Positions 1 through 7,657 of a stretch of 64,000 bases of DNA are shown here, in pieces. A program made the position numbers and the translations under genes. The stretch lies in NCBI RefSeq assembly GCF_019263705.2, contig NZ_JADQDK010000001.1, positions 4,030,001-4,094,000 of the forward strand. The letters are read 5' to 3'. A model generated the notes under the pieces. That model was not told where the DNA came from and made no database searches. It saw only the letters and a list, made by a program, of their open reading frames with translations. This stretch comes from Pseudonocardia abyssalis. Its GTDB lineage: Bacteria > Actinomycetota > Actinomycetes > Mycobacteriales > Pseudonocardiaceae. Position 1 is the stretch's first letter, and each line of letters begins with the position of its first letter.

Positions 1-228
1 CGACGGGACGTCGACACGCACGTGGTAGCCCGCGGCCAGGAACATCGGGACGGCGACGCAGGGCCCGGGCAGGTCCGCGAGTGCGTCGGACGGCGTCGGG
101 TGCCGCACGTCGACGTAGCAGGGCTCGACGCGCACCCCGAGCCGGTGCCGGACGAGTGCGGCCACCGCCTCCGTGACGACCGCACCGGCCGGGTCGCGTG
201 TGCCGTGCGCGACGAGCAGCAGGTTCAC
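1..228 (-). CDS. CbiX-type sirohydrochlorin chelatase, N-terminal part (cut by window edge)
   Basis: The first 76 codons of a gene that runs off the left edge. The protein opens VNLLLVAHGTRDPAG, the N-terminal signature of CbiX/SirB chelatases, with His8 in the catalytic position. A second conserved block, FLAAGYHVRVDVP, lies near residues 63-75 and includes His69. In this family the two histidines help insert Fe2+ (or Co2+) into sirohydrochlorin. The GTG start overlaps the TGA of the upstream uroporphyrinogen-synthase gene (GTGA), so the two are probably translationally coupled. The position at the end of the nirBD operon suggests it makes siroheme for NirB. Metal specificity cannot be read from this fragment. 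Confidence 0.85.
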   Translation of the reverse strand, partial: MNLLLVAHGTRDPAGAVVTEAVAALVRHRLGVRVEPCYVDVRHPTPSDALADLPGPCVAVPMFLAAGYHVRVDVPS

Positions 229-1409
229 CGGCCGTCCCCGTTCTGGCAGTGCCCGCCGCCCGTGGGATCGAGCGCGAGCCGGTACCCCCGCTTGACCACG
301 GTCTGCACCAGCTTCGGCTCGCCCAGCGAGGCTCGCAGCCGCGCCATCGCCGTCTCCACGGCGTGCTCGTCGTCGCCCCCGCCGGGCAGCGCGCGCAGCA
401 GGTCGGCGCGGCCCACCACCCGGCCGGGACGGCGGGCGAGGCTCCGCAGCAGCGCCATGCCCGCGGGTGGCACCGCGCGCAGCCGACCGTCGACGAGCAC
501 GGCCTGCCCGCGCAGCTCCAGGAGGTGCCCGGCGACCGGAAGCCGGCGGGCCCGGTCGGGCATCTCGGCCTCGAGCTTGCGCACCATCGCCCCGAGGCGG
601 GAGCGCTGCGGCTGCACCGTCGGGATGTCGACGGCCTCCAGCGGCGCCGCCGTGACCGGCCCGACGCACAGCGACAGGACCGGCCCGCGCAGGACGGCGA
701 TCAGGTCCTCGCGCACACCGCGCTCGCCGGCGCGGGCCAGCAGGCTCGCCGCGGCGGGGGCGCTGGTGAACGCGAGGGCGTCGACGGAGCCGGCGAGCAC
801 GGAGTCGAGCAGGCGATCGAGCGGGCCGAGGTCGGCGGGCGGGAGCCACCGGTACACCGGCACCTGGACGACGGACGCGCCCGCGATCTCCAGCGCCTCG
901 ACGACGTCGGGCAGCGGCTCGCCGTGCAGCTGCACCGCGATCCGCTTGCCCTCGAGCGGGCCCGCGAGCAGGTACTCCAGCACCTCCGCCGACGACTCCG
1001 ACGGCGGCGACCACGCGTCGACCAGCCCGGACGCCCGGATCGCCCCGCGCGCCTTCGGGCCGCGGGCGAGCAGCGTGCCGGAGCCCAGCGCGGCGAGGAG
1101 GTCCTCGCCGAGGCCCCAGCCGTCGGCGGCCTCGACCCAGCCGCGGTAGCCGATCCCGGTGGTGGCGACGGTGATGTCGGGCGGGCGCGCGATGAGGTCG
1201 CGCGTGGCGGCCTGCAGGTCGGTGTCGTCGGAGACCGGGACGATCCGGAGCGCGGGCCCGTGCAGCACGCACGCTCCGCGGCGCTCCAGCATCGTGCCGA
1301 GCTCCTCGGCCCGTCGCGCGGCCGTGACGCCGATGGTGAACCCGGCCAGCGGGGGGACCTCGACGGGGGACGTGGTGGATGCGGTGGTGGTGGTCACGGC
1401 GGCTACCAC
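225..1409 (-). CDS. Uroporphyrinogen-III synthase fused to a C-terminal winged-helix domain
   Basis: A 394-aa two-domain protein. Residues about 20-265 look like HemD (uroporphyrinogen-III synthase): the N-terminal GFTIGVTAARRAEEL, then TTGIGYRGWVEAA and AFTSAPAAASLL segments. Residues about 285-385 form an OmpR-like winged-helix DNA-binding domain (ALLRSLARRPGRVVGRADLL, then AMARLRASLGEPKLVQTVVKRGYRL). HemD enzymes are normally about 250 aa, so the regulator domain is an addition. It is known in actinobacteria beside nitrite reductase genes, where it may act as a regulator, an enzyme, or both. The GTG at 1409 overlaps the nirD stop; a second in-frame GTG at 1397 is possible. The gene overlaps its neighbours on both sides, so all are probably on one transcript. 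Confidence 0.85.
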   Translation of the reverse strand: MVAAVTTTTASTTSPVEVPPLAGFTIGVTAARRAEELGTMLERRGACVLHGPALRIVPVSDDTDLQAATRDLIARPPDITVATTGIGYRGWVEAADGWGLGEDLLAALGSGTLLARGPKARGAIRASGLVDAWSPPSESSAEVLEYLLAGPLEGKRIAVQLHGEPLPDVVEALEIAGASVVQVPVYRWLPPADLGPLDRLLDSVLAGSVDALAFTSAPAAASLLARAGERGVREDLIAVLRGPVLSLCVGPVTAAPLEAVDIPTVQPQRSRLGAMVRKLEAEMPDRARRLPVAGHLLELRGQAVLVDGRLRAVPPAGMALLRSLARRPGRVVGRADLLRALPGGGDDEHAVETAMARLRASLGEPKLVQTVVKRGYRLALDPTGGGHCQNGDGR

Positions 1410-1750
1410 GGTAGCCCGACGTCCAGCTGTCCGTCCGCGACGCGCACCGGATAAGAGGGCAACGACACGTCGGCGTCGTCGAGGCAGCGCCCGTCGACGA
1501 GGCTGAACACCTGCTTGTAGATCGGTGACGCGACGGTCGACACGCCGCCCCGGTCGCCGACGATCCCGCGCGACATCACCGCGGCCCCGGAGAACGGGTC
1601 GACGTTGCCGACGGCGTGCACGGAGCCGTCGTGCAGCCGGAAGATCGCCACCTGGACGTCCCCGACGAGCGCCGCGACCCCGCGCTCGGGCATCAACCGG
1701 TCGAGCGGGCAGATGGTCGCCCAGCGGACCGTGGTCTCCGTGGCCGTCAC
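1403..1750 (-). CDS. nirD: Nitrite reductase [NAD(P)H] small subunit NirD
   Basis: A 115-aa Rieske-fold small subunit of assimilatory NADH-nitrite reductase. It has the NirD pattern (ATICPLDRLMPERGVAAL, GNVDPFSGAAVMSRGIVGD, SPIYKQVFSLVDGRCLDD). The Cys-X-His and Cys-X2-His ligands of true Rieske proteins are absent, as is usual in NirD, so it should hold no iron-sulfur cluster and act structurally with NirB. The GTG start overlaps the nirB TGA by four bases (GTGA), and its own stop lies inside the start region of the next gene. This is a tightly coupled operon. Confidence 0.93.
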   Translation of the reverse strand: MTATETTVRWATICPLDRLMPERGVAALVGDVQVAIFRLHDGSVHAVGNVDPFSGAAVMSRGIVGDRGGVSTVASPIYKQVFSLVDGRCLDDADVSLPSYPVRVADGQLDVGLPW

Positions 1751-4242
1751 GCCCCCACCCCCGGCAGCCCGAGCGCGACCGGCACGCGCTGCCCGCGCTC
1801 CTCGCGGGTCTGCACCAGCGGGTCGGGCGTGTCGGGCGCGTTGACGAAGGACACGAACCGCGCGAGCTTCTCCTCGTCCTCCAGCACCCCGCGCCACTCG
1901 TCGGCGTAGCTGCCCACGTGCTGCTCCATCGCGGCCTCCAGGTCGGCGCAGATGCCGAGGGAGTCCTCGACGACGACCGCGCGCAGGTGGTCGAGGCCGC
2001 CGTCGAGCGACTCGATCCACGGCGCCGTGCGCTGCAGCCGGTCGGCGGTGCGGATGTAGAACATGAGGTACCGGTCGATGAGCTTCACGAGGGTCTCGGT
2101 GTCCAGGTCCGAGGCCAGCAGCTCGGCGTGCCGCGGGGTGAACCCGCCGTTGCCGCCGACGTAGAGGTTCCAGCCCTCCTCGGTGGCGATGATCCCGAAG
2201 TCCTTGCTGCGGGCCTCCGCGCACTCGCGCGCACACCCCGACACCCCGGACTTGAACTTGTGCGGCGCCCGCAGCCCCCGGTACCGCAGCTCCAGCGCCA
2301 CCGCGAGCCCGACCGAGTCCTGCACGCCGTAGCGGCACCACGTCGTCCCGACGCACGACTTCACCGTGCGCAGCGACTTCCCGTACGCGTGCCCGGACTC
2401 GAACCCGGCGTCGACGAGCCGGCGCCAGATCGCGGGAAGCTGTTCGACGCGGGCGCCGAACATGTCGATCCGCTGCCCGCCGGTGATCTTGGTGTAGAGC
2501 CCGAAGTCACGGGCGACCTCGCCGATCGTGATCAGCTGCGCGGGGCTCACCTCCCCGCCGGGCAGCCGCGGCACCACCGAGTAGGTGCCGTTGCGCTGCA
2601 GGTTGGCGAGGAAGTGGTCGTTGGTGTCCTGCAGGGTCGCCTGCTCGCCGTCGTGGACGTGCCCGGTGCCGAGCGAGGCGAGGATCGACGCGACGGCGGG
2701 CTTGCAGATGTCGCAACCGCGCCCCTGACCGAAGCGCGACACCAGCTCGGAGAACGTCCGGATCCCCGACCCGGCGACGATCTCGAACAGCTCCGCCCGC
2801 GACTGCGCGAAGTGTTCGCACAGCGCCTTCGAGACCTGCACGCCGGAGTCGATCAGCAGCTTCTTGAGCAGCGGCACGCACGATCCGCAGCTGGTGCCGG
2901 CCCTGGTGCAGCTCTTCAACGCGGCCACGGTGTCGGCGCCGTCGCCGATCGCGTGCACGATCGCGCCCTTGGTGACGGAGTTGCAGGAGCAGATCTGGGC
3001 CGAGTCCGGCAGGGCGTCGGCCCCCAGCTCCACACCCCCGGGCGCGATCAGCGCGACCGGGTCGGCGGGCAGCGGCGAGCCGACCAGCGGGCGCAGCGCG
3101 GCGTACTTCGAGGCGTCGCCGACGAGCACGCCGCCGAGCAGCGTGCGGGCGTCGTCGGAGATCACCAGCTTGGCGTAGGTCCCGGCCACCGGGTCGTTGA
3201 CGACCACCTCCAGCGCACCGGGGGTGGTCGCCTGGGCGTCGCCGAAGCTGGCCACGTCGACGCCCAGCATCTTGAGCTGCGTCGACATGTCGAGTTCCTC
3301 GGGCGTCATCGTCGCGGGACCGCCGAGCAGCCGGTCGGCGACGACCTCGGCCATCGCGTACCCCGGCGCCACGAGCCCGTAGGTGCGCCCCTCCAGTGCC
3401 GCGACCTCGCCGATCGCCCAGACATGCTCGTCGGAGGTCCGGCAGCGGTTGTCGACGAGCACCCCGCCGCGCTCCCCCACCGGCAGCCCGGCCGCGCGGG
3501 CCAACGCGTCGGCGGGCCGGATGCCGGCGGAGAAGACGACGAGGTCGGCGTCCAGCTCGACACCGTCGGACAGGGTGGCCACCAGCCGCCCGCGATCCTC
3601 GGCGATCCCGTTGACGGAGACACCGCAGCGCACCTGCAGCTCCTCCGTCTCGACCAGCCGTCGCAGCAACGCCCCGCCGCCCTCGTCGACCTGCACCGGC
3701 ATGAGCCGGGGCGCGATCTCGACGACCTGCGGCGAGAGCCCCAGCGAGCGCAGCGCGCGGGCCGCCTCCAGGCCGAGCAGGCCCCCGCCCACGACGACCG
3801 CGGACCGCCGGCCGGCACCGGGCCGGGCCACGGCGTCGGCGGCGGCCGCCTTGATCGCGTCGAGGTCGTCGAGGGTGCGGTAGACGAAGCAGCCGGGGAG
3901 GTCGCGGCCGGGCACCGGCGGCACGAACGGCACCGAACCGGTCGCGAGCACGAGCGCGTCGTAGGGCAGGACGCGGCCGGTCTCCGTGGTGATCCGTCGC
4001 GTGTCGCGGTCGATCGCGACGGCGGGGTCGCCGAGGTGCAGGTCGACGGTGAGGGAGGGCAGCGTCAGGTCCTCGGCACTCACCCCGTCGACGTAGGACG
4101 ACAGGGCCACCCGGTCGTAGGCGGGACGGGTCTCCTCGCCCAGCACAGTGATGTGCCAGGTGCCCGCGGAATCGCGATCACAGAGGGCCTGCACGAGGCG
4201 GTGCCCGACCATCCCGTTGCCGATGACGACGAGTTCCAACAT
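1747..4242 (-). CDS. nirB: Nitrite reductase [NAD(P)H] large subunit NirB
   Basis: An 831-aa cytoplasmic enzyme that reduces nitrite to ammonium with six electrons from NAD(P)H. Domains in order: FAD-binding GNGMVG near residues 8-13, the NAD(P)H-binding VVVGGGLLGLEAA at 149-161, and a BFD-like [2Fe-2S] segment with Cys418, Cys420, Cys452 and Cys455. The C-terminal sulfite/nitrite reductase half carries the siroheme-[4Fe-4S] ligands Cys630, Cys636, Cys670 and Cys674 (C-X5-C and C-X3-C). The length is normal for the family. It is the first gene of the nirB-nirD-hemD-cbiX run, so enzyme and siroheme supply are co-expressed. The ATG follows a TACCGT -10 box by seven bases, which suggests leaderless expression. 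Confidence 0.96.
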   Translation of the reverse strand: MLELVVIGNGMVGHRLVQALCDRDSAGTWHITVLGEETRPAYDRVALSSYVDGVSAEDLTLPSLTVDLHLGDPAVAIDRDTRRITTETGRVLPYDALVLATGSVPFVPPVPGRDLPGCFVYRTLDDLDAIKAAAADAVARPGAGRRSAVVVGGGLLGLEAARALRSLGLSPQVVEIAPRLMPVQVDEGGGALLRRLVETEELQVRCGVSVNGIAEDRGRLVATLSDGVELDADLVVFSAGIRPADALARAAGLPVGERGGVLVDNRCRTSDEHVWAIGEVAALEGRTYGLVAPGYAMAEVVADRLLGGPATMTPEELDMSTQLKMLGVDVASFGDAQATTPGALEVVVNDPVAGTYAKLVISDDARTLLGGVLVGDASKYAALRPLVGSPLPADPVALIAPGGVELGADALPDSAQICSCNSVTKGAIVHAIGDGADTVAALKSCTRAGTSCGSCVPLLKKLLIDSGVQVSKALCEHFAQSRAELFEIVAGSGIRTFSELVSRFGQGRGCDICKPAVASILASLGTGHVHDGEQATLQDTNDHFLANLQRNGTYSVVPRLPGGEVSPAQLITIGEVARDFGLYTKITGGQRIDMFGARVEQLPAIWRRLVDAGFESGHAYGKSLRTVKSCVGTTWCRYGVQDSVGLAVALELRYRGLRAPHKFKSGVSGCARECAEARSKDFGIIATEEGWNLYVGGNGGFTPRHAELLASDLDTETLVKLIDRYLMFYIRTADRLQRTAPWIESLDGGLDHLRAVVVEDSLGICADLEAAMEQHVGSYADEWRGVLEDEEKLARFVSFVNAPDTPDPLVQTREERGQRVPVALGLPGVGA

Positions 4243-4249
4243 GGCGCCG

Positions 4250-4255
4250 ACGGTA
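4250..4255 (-). promoter_or_regulatory. Putative -10 box of nirB (leaderless)
   Basis: On the minus strand TACCGT ends seven bases before the nirB ATG. This fits the TANNNT -10 box at leaderless distance seen at many genes in this window. I see no clear GlnR-type site in the 138-base gap to the divergent gene. Confidence 0.45.
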
Positions 4256-4368
4256 GGTAGCGGCCGTTACGGACACGCGGCGTCGGATGACACCGGGGTT
4301 ACGCGCCCCGCACATCGGCAGGTGGGAGCGGTGAGCCCCGCGGCCCGGCAGGGCGGTCGCACCCGACG

Positions 4369-4374
4369 TAGCCT
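4369..4374 (+). promoter_or_regulatory. Putative -10 box of the PEP-mutase-family gene (leaderless)
   Basis: TAGCCT lies six bases before the GTG start at 4381, with no Shine-Dalgarno sequence between. This arrangement is typical of leaderless actinobacterial transcripts. Confidence 0.45.
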
Positions 4375-4380
4375 GCGCCC

Positions 4381-5151
4381 GTGACCCTCTCCGATAAGGC
4401 CGCCGAGCTGCGGCGTCTGCACTCCGATCCCGAGATCCTCGTCGTCGTCAACGTCTGGGACGCGATCAGCGCGAAGGTCGTCGCCGACCAGGGCAGCAAG
4501 GCCCTCGCCACCGCCAGCCACTCCATCGCCGCGACGCTGGGCTACGCCGACGGGGAGAACATCCCCCGCGACCTGATGATCGACATGGTGGGGCGCATCG
4601 CCGCCGCCGTCGACATCCCCGTCACCGCCGACCTCGAGAGCGGGTACGGCGACGCGGGCGAGACCGTGCGCCGCGCGATCGGCGTCGGCATCGTCGGGGC
4701 CAACCTCGAGGACAAGATGGCGCCGCTGGCCGAGGCCGTCGCCGCGGTCGAGGCCGCGTTGAAGGCGGGCGAGTCCGAAGGCGTCGACTTCGTCCTCAAC
4801 GCGCGCACCGACGCGTTCGTCAAGGCGGGCGACCGCGACAAGGCCGACGTGCTCAAGGACGCGATCGAGCGCGGCCGCGCGTTCGTCGACGCCGGTGCGC
4901 CGTGCGTGTTCGTCCCCGGCAAGCTCGACGAGCCCACCGTCGTCGCGCTCGTCGAGGGCATCGGCGAGCGCAAGGTCAGCGTGATCAACGTGCCCGGGTC
5001 GCTGCCGCAGGCCCGCCTGGCCGAGCTCGGCGTCGCGCGCATCTCGTTCGGCCCGTGGACGCAGCGCTCGGCGCTGACCCACCTGGCCGGCCTGACGAAG
5101 GACCTGCTCGCCGGCGGGGCGCTGCCCGAGGGCACGCAGCCGCTCAACTGA
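4381..5151 (+). CDS. Isocitrate lyase / PEP mutase family protein
   Basis: A 256-aa alpha/beta-barrel enzyme of the isocitrate lyase/phosphoenolpyruvate mutase superfamily. Visible signatures are VVNVWDAISAKVV at the N-terminus, the Mg2+-site region TADLESGYGD, the ANLEDKM strand and FVLNARTDAF. It lacks the KKCGH signature loop of true isocitrate lyase, so it more likely acts as a carboxy-C-C lyase on a small 2-oxo acid or related substrate. The exact substrate cannot be told. It is transcribed divergently from nirB and converges on the NarK gene across a strong hairpin. The link to nitrogen assimilation is position only. Confidence 0.85.
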   Translation: MTLSDKAAELRRLHSDPEILVVVNVWDAISAKVVADQGSKALATASHSIAATLGYADGENIPRDLMIDMVGRIAAAVDIPVTADLESGYGDAGETVRRAIGVGIVGANLEDKMAPLAEAVAAVEAALKAGESEGVDFVLNARTDAFVKAGDRDKADVLKDAIERGRAFVDAGAPCVFVPGKLDEPTVVALVEGIGERKVSVINVPGSLPQARLAELGVARISFGPWTQRSALTHLAGLTKDLLAGGALPEGTQPLN

Positions 5152-5157
5152 CGACAC

Positions 5158-5206
5158 CGGCCGGCTTCACGGAGAGTGAGATTCTCACGCTCCGTGAAGC
5201 CGGCCG
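5158..5206. terminator. Bidirectional hairpin terminator with nested hairpin
   Basis: A perfect 17-bp inverted repeat: cggccggcttcacggag at 5158-5174 pairs with 5190-5206. The 15-base loop itself holds a 5-bp hairpin (gtgag/ctcac, 5176-5188). It sits between the converging genes ending at 5151 and 5228, so it can stop transcription from both sides. No U-tract follows, as is common in actinobacteria. Confidence 0.8.
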
Positions 5207-5227
5207 ATCGTGTGCGGTCGTGAACGG

Positions 5228-6610
5228 TCAGACGCCGGCGTACGCGGCACGCGGCGCGGTGGCGTCGACCGGGGCCGGTCGCAGGTAGACGACGTAGGTC
5301 ACCACGGCACAGACGACGTAGAACGCGAGGAACGACCAGTACGCCGTGTCGCCGGACTGCGTCGTCATGAACGACTGGCGGAACGCCAGGTTGATGAACA
5401 GCCCGCCGAGCGCCCCGACCGCGCCCGCGATACCGATCACGGCACCGGAGATGCGGCGGGCCCGCAGGTAGGACGCCCCCTCGTCGGCGCCGGCCGCGAT
5501 CGCGACCCGCGCCTGGCCGCGGAAGATCGCCGGGATCATCTTGTAGGTCGAGCCGTTGCCCAACCCCGTCAACACGAACAGCAGCACGAACCCGGCCGTG
5601 AACAGGCCCAGCGAGTCGATCGCCGACGCCCCGATGATCACGGCGGTCGCGACGACCATCGCGAGGAAGTTCCAGAACGTGACGCGGGCGCCGCCCAGCT
5701 TGTCGGCGAGCGTGCCGCCGACGGGGCGGATCAGCGAGCCGAGCAGCGGGCCGATGAAGGTGACGGCCGCGGCCTCCAGCGGCGTGCGGCCGAACTGGTT
5801 CTGCAGAACCAGGCCGAACGCGAAGCTGTAGCCGATGAACGAGCCGAACGTGCCGATGTAGAGGAACGCCATGACCCAGGTCTGGCTCTCCTGGATCGAC
5901 TCCCGGAACGCACCGGTGTCGTTCTTGACCGACGTCAGGTTGTCCATCTTGATCGCGGCGAACACGGCCGCGACCAGGATGAGCGGGATGTAGACACCCA
6001 GCAGGACGCGCGGCGCTCCGGTGCCCGCGGTGGCGATGATGAGCAGGCCGATCAGCTGGATCACCGGCACGCCGATGTTGCCGCCACCGGCGTTGAGCCC
6101 GAGGGCCCAGCCCTTCTTCCGCTCCGGGAAGAACGCGTTGATGTTCGTCATCGACGACGCGAAGTTGCCGCCGCCGAGCCCGCCGACGGCCGCGACCGCG
6201 ATGAACACCCAGTACGGCGTGCCGGGCTGCATGACGATCGCGGCCAGGATCGTGGGGAGCAGCAGCAGCAGCGCGGACACGACGGTCCAGTTGCGGCCGC
6301 CGAAGCGCGCGACGGCGAACGTGTAGGGCAGCCGCAGGATTGCCCCGACCAGCGTCGGCACCGCGACCAGGAAGAACTTGCCCGCCGCGTCGATGCCGTA
6401 CTCGGGACCCATGAACAGGACGAGCACCGACCACATCGTCCAGATCGAGAACCCGATGTGCTCCGAGAGGATCGAGAACCAGAGGTTGCGGTTGGCGACC
6501 TTCGCCCCGGTGCGCTGCCAGAACCCGGCGTCCTCCGGGTCCCAGTGGTCGATCCACCGACCGGCCAGCGCTGACCGTGCCTGGGGCTGCTCCTGGTCCG
6601 TCGTGGTCAC
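5228..6610 (-). CDS. narK: NarK-type nitrate/nitrite transporter (MFS)
   Basis: A roughly 460-aa inner-membrane protein with about 12 hydrophobic segments. It carries both glycine-rich nitrate signatures of the NNP family: GLNAGGGNIGVPV in the middle of the first half and TGLGNGSTYKM in the second half. It moves nitrate in and/or nitrite across the membrane. With nirBD next door, import for nitrogen assimilation is the likely role. The start chosen is the GTG at 6610 (VTTTDQEQPQ), preceded by a GGAGAG sequence. An upstream GTG at 6661 would add 17 arginine-rich residues that look non-coding. No nitrate reductase is in the window. Confidence 0.93.
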   Translation of the reverse strand: MTTTDQEQPQARSALAGRWIDHWDPEDAGFWQRTGAKVANRNLWFSILSEHIGFSIWTMWSVLVLFMGPEYGIDAAGKFFLVAVPTLVGAILRLPYTFAVARFGGRNWTVVSALLLLLPTILAAIVMQPGTPYWVFIAVAAVGGLGGGNFASSMTNINAFFPERKKGWALGLNAGGGNIGVPVIQLIGLLIIATAGTGAPRVLLGVYIPLILVAAVFAAIKMDNLTSVKNDTGAFRESIQESQTWVMAFLYIGTFGSFIGYSFAFGLVLQNQFGRTPLEAAAVTFIGPLLGSLIRPVGGTLADKLGGARVTFWNFLAMVVATAVIIGASAIDSLGLFTAGFVLLFVLTGLGNGSTYKMIPAIFRGQARVAIAAGADEGASYLRARRISGAVIGIAGAVGALGGLFINLAFRQSFMTTQSGDTAYWSFLAFYVVCAVVTYVVYLRPAPVDATAPRAAYAGV

Positions 6611-6739
6611 GCCGGCCTCATCTCTCCGTCGTCGGGTGGGTCGACGTCGAACGCTAGGCACGGCCCGTTACGGACTCGTCCGGTTCACGTGTCACGCGCG
6701 ATAACCGGTTCTCACGGCGCCCTGCGGCAGGTGTGAGCC

Positions 6740-7564
6740 TCAGAGCAGGGCGGTGACCAGGCCGGCGGCGCGCTCCAGGCCGGGCAGGGTGCGGGCGGAG
6801 GCCTCGGGGTGCTGGGCGTGCAGGGCGAGGCGGTAGAGCGCGGCGCGCAGCAGCATCTGCGGCCACTCGTCGAGGTGGGCCCAGCGGTGCGGGAGGGTGT
6901 CGTCGGCTCCGCCCCAGGCCAGGGCGTCGACGACGACGACGGCGGCCGCCCACTCCTTCGGGCGCCACGCGGGCACGAGATCGACCAGAGCGGGCACGTC
7001 GCCGTCGAACAGGACCGCGCCGAACAGCTCCGCGTGCACGACCTGCGGGGTGACCTGCACCGCCGTGCGGTACGCCGCCAGCTCCGCGTAGAGGGTGCCG
7101 CCGGTGGCCGGGTCGAGGCTGAGCCTGCGCTCCCCCCACGCCGCGGCCGCAGACCGGGCCAGGAGGTCGTCGCGGCCGTCGAGGACGCGAGGCCGGGTCA
7201 GCTCGGCGGTGGCGGCGTGCAGACGGTTGGCCGCCTCGATCACGGCGTCGTAGCGGGGCTCCAGCACGCCCGGGACGTAGCGGCTCGCGGCCCACCCGGC
7301 CACGACCCAGCGGCCGTCGGAGGACCGCACCGGATGCGCGAGGCGCAGGCCCTCGACCTGCAGGCCGTCGAGGACCCCGGCCGACCACGCGGCCACGGCG
7401 TTGTCGGGCACCGGGCGGACGAGGACGTCGCCGCAGTGCCAGGCCCGCCTGCCCGCCCACACGACGGGGCGCGGATCGGTGTCCTGGACGCCGAAGGCGG
7501 TGCGGACGTGCGGCGGCAGGGTGGTCCCCGTGGGTCCGCTCGGGAGGACGGGAGCTGCTGTCAC
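6740..7564 (-). CDS. TIGR02569-like actinobacterial protein
   Basis: A roughly 274-aa protein resembling the actinobacterial TIGR02569 family, which is distantly related to aminoglycoside phosphotransferase-type kinases. Visible features are the N-terminal LPPHVRTAFGV, the central WVVAGWAASRYVPG, and VVHAELFGAVLF followed by VPALVDLVPAW. The last two fall where APH-type kinases carry the catalytic loop and the metal-binding DxD-like region, but the canonical HGDLxxxN is not clear. The role is unknown. The GTG at 7564 is preferred because TAGCGT lies eight bases before it. Upstream codons to 7609 are also open. Confidence 0.7.
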   Translation of the reverse strand: MTAAPVLPSGPTGTTLPPHVRTAFGVQDTDPRPVVWAGRRAWHCGDVLVRPVPDNAVAAWSAGVLDGLQVEGLRLAHPVRSSDGRWVVAGWAASRYVPGVLEPRYDAVIEAANRLHAATAELTRPRVLDGRDDLLARSAAAAWGERRLSLDPATGGTLYAELAAYRTAVQVTPQVVHAELFGAVLFDGDVPALVDLVPAWRPKEWAAAVVVVDALAWGGADDTLPHRWAHLDEWPQMLLRAALYRLALHAQHPEASARTLPGLERAAGLVTALL

Positions 7565-7572
7565 GTTCGGGC

Positions 7573-7578
7573 ACGCTA
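7573..7578 (-). promoter_or_regulatory. Putative -10 box (leaderless) of the TIGR02569-like gene
   Basis: On the minus strand TAGCGT is followed after eight bases by the GTG at 7564, with no ribosome binding site between. Confidence 0.4.
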
Positions 7579-7657
7579 CCGGCGGACGGTCCGCGATCGA
7601 CGGCGCCACGCGGGGCGGGGTAGCGGGGATCGTGCAGGTCGGCCCCCGTGGTCACCG

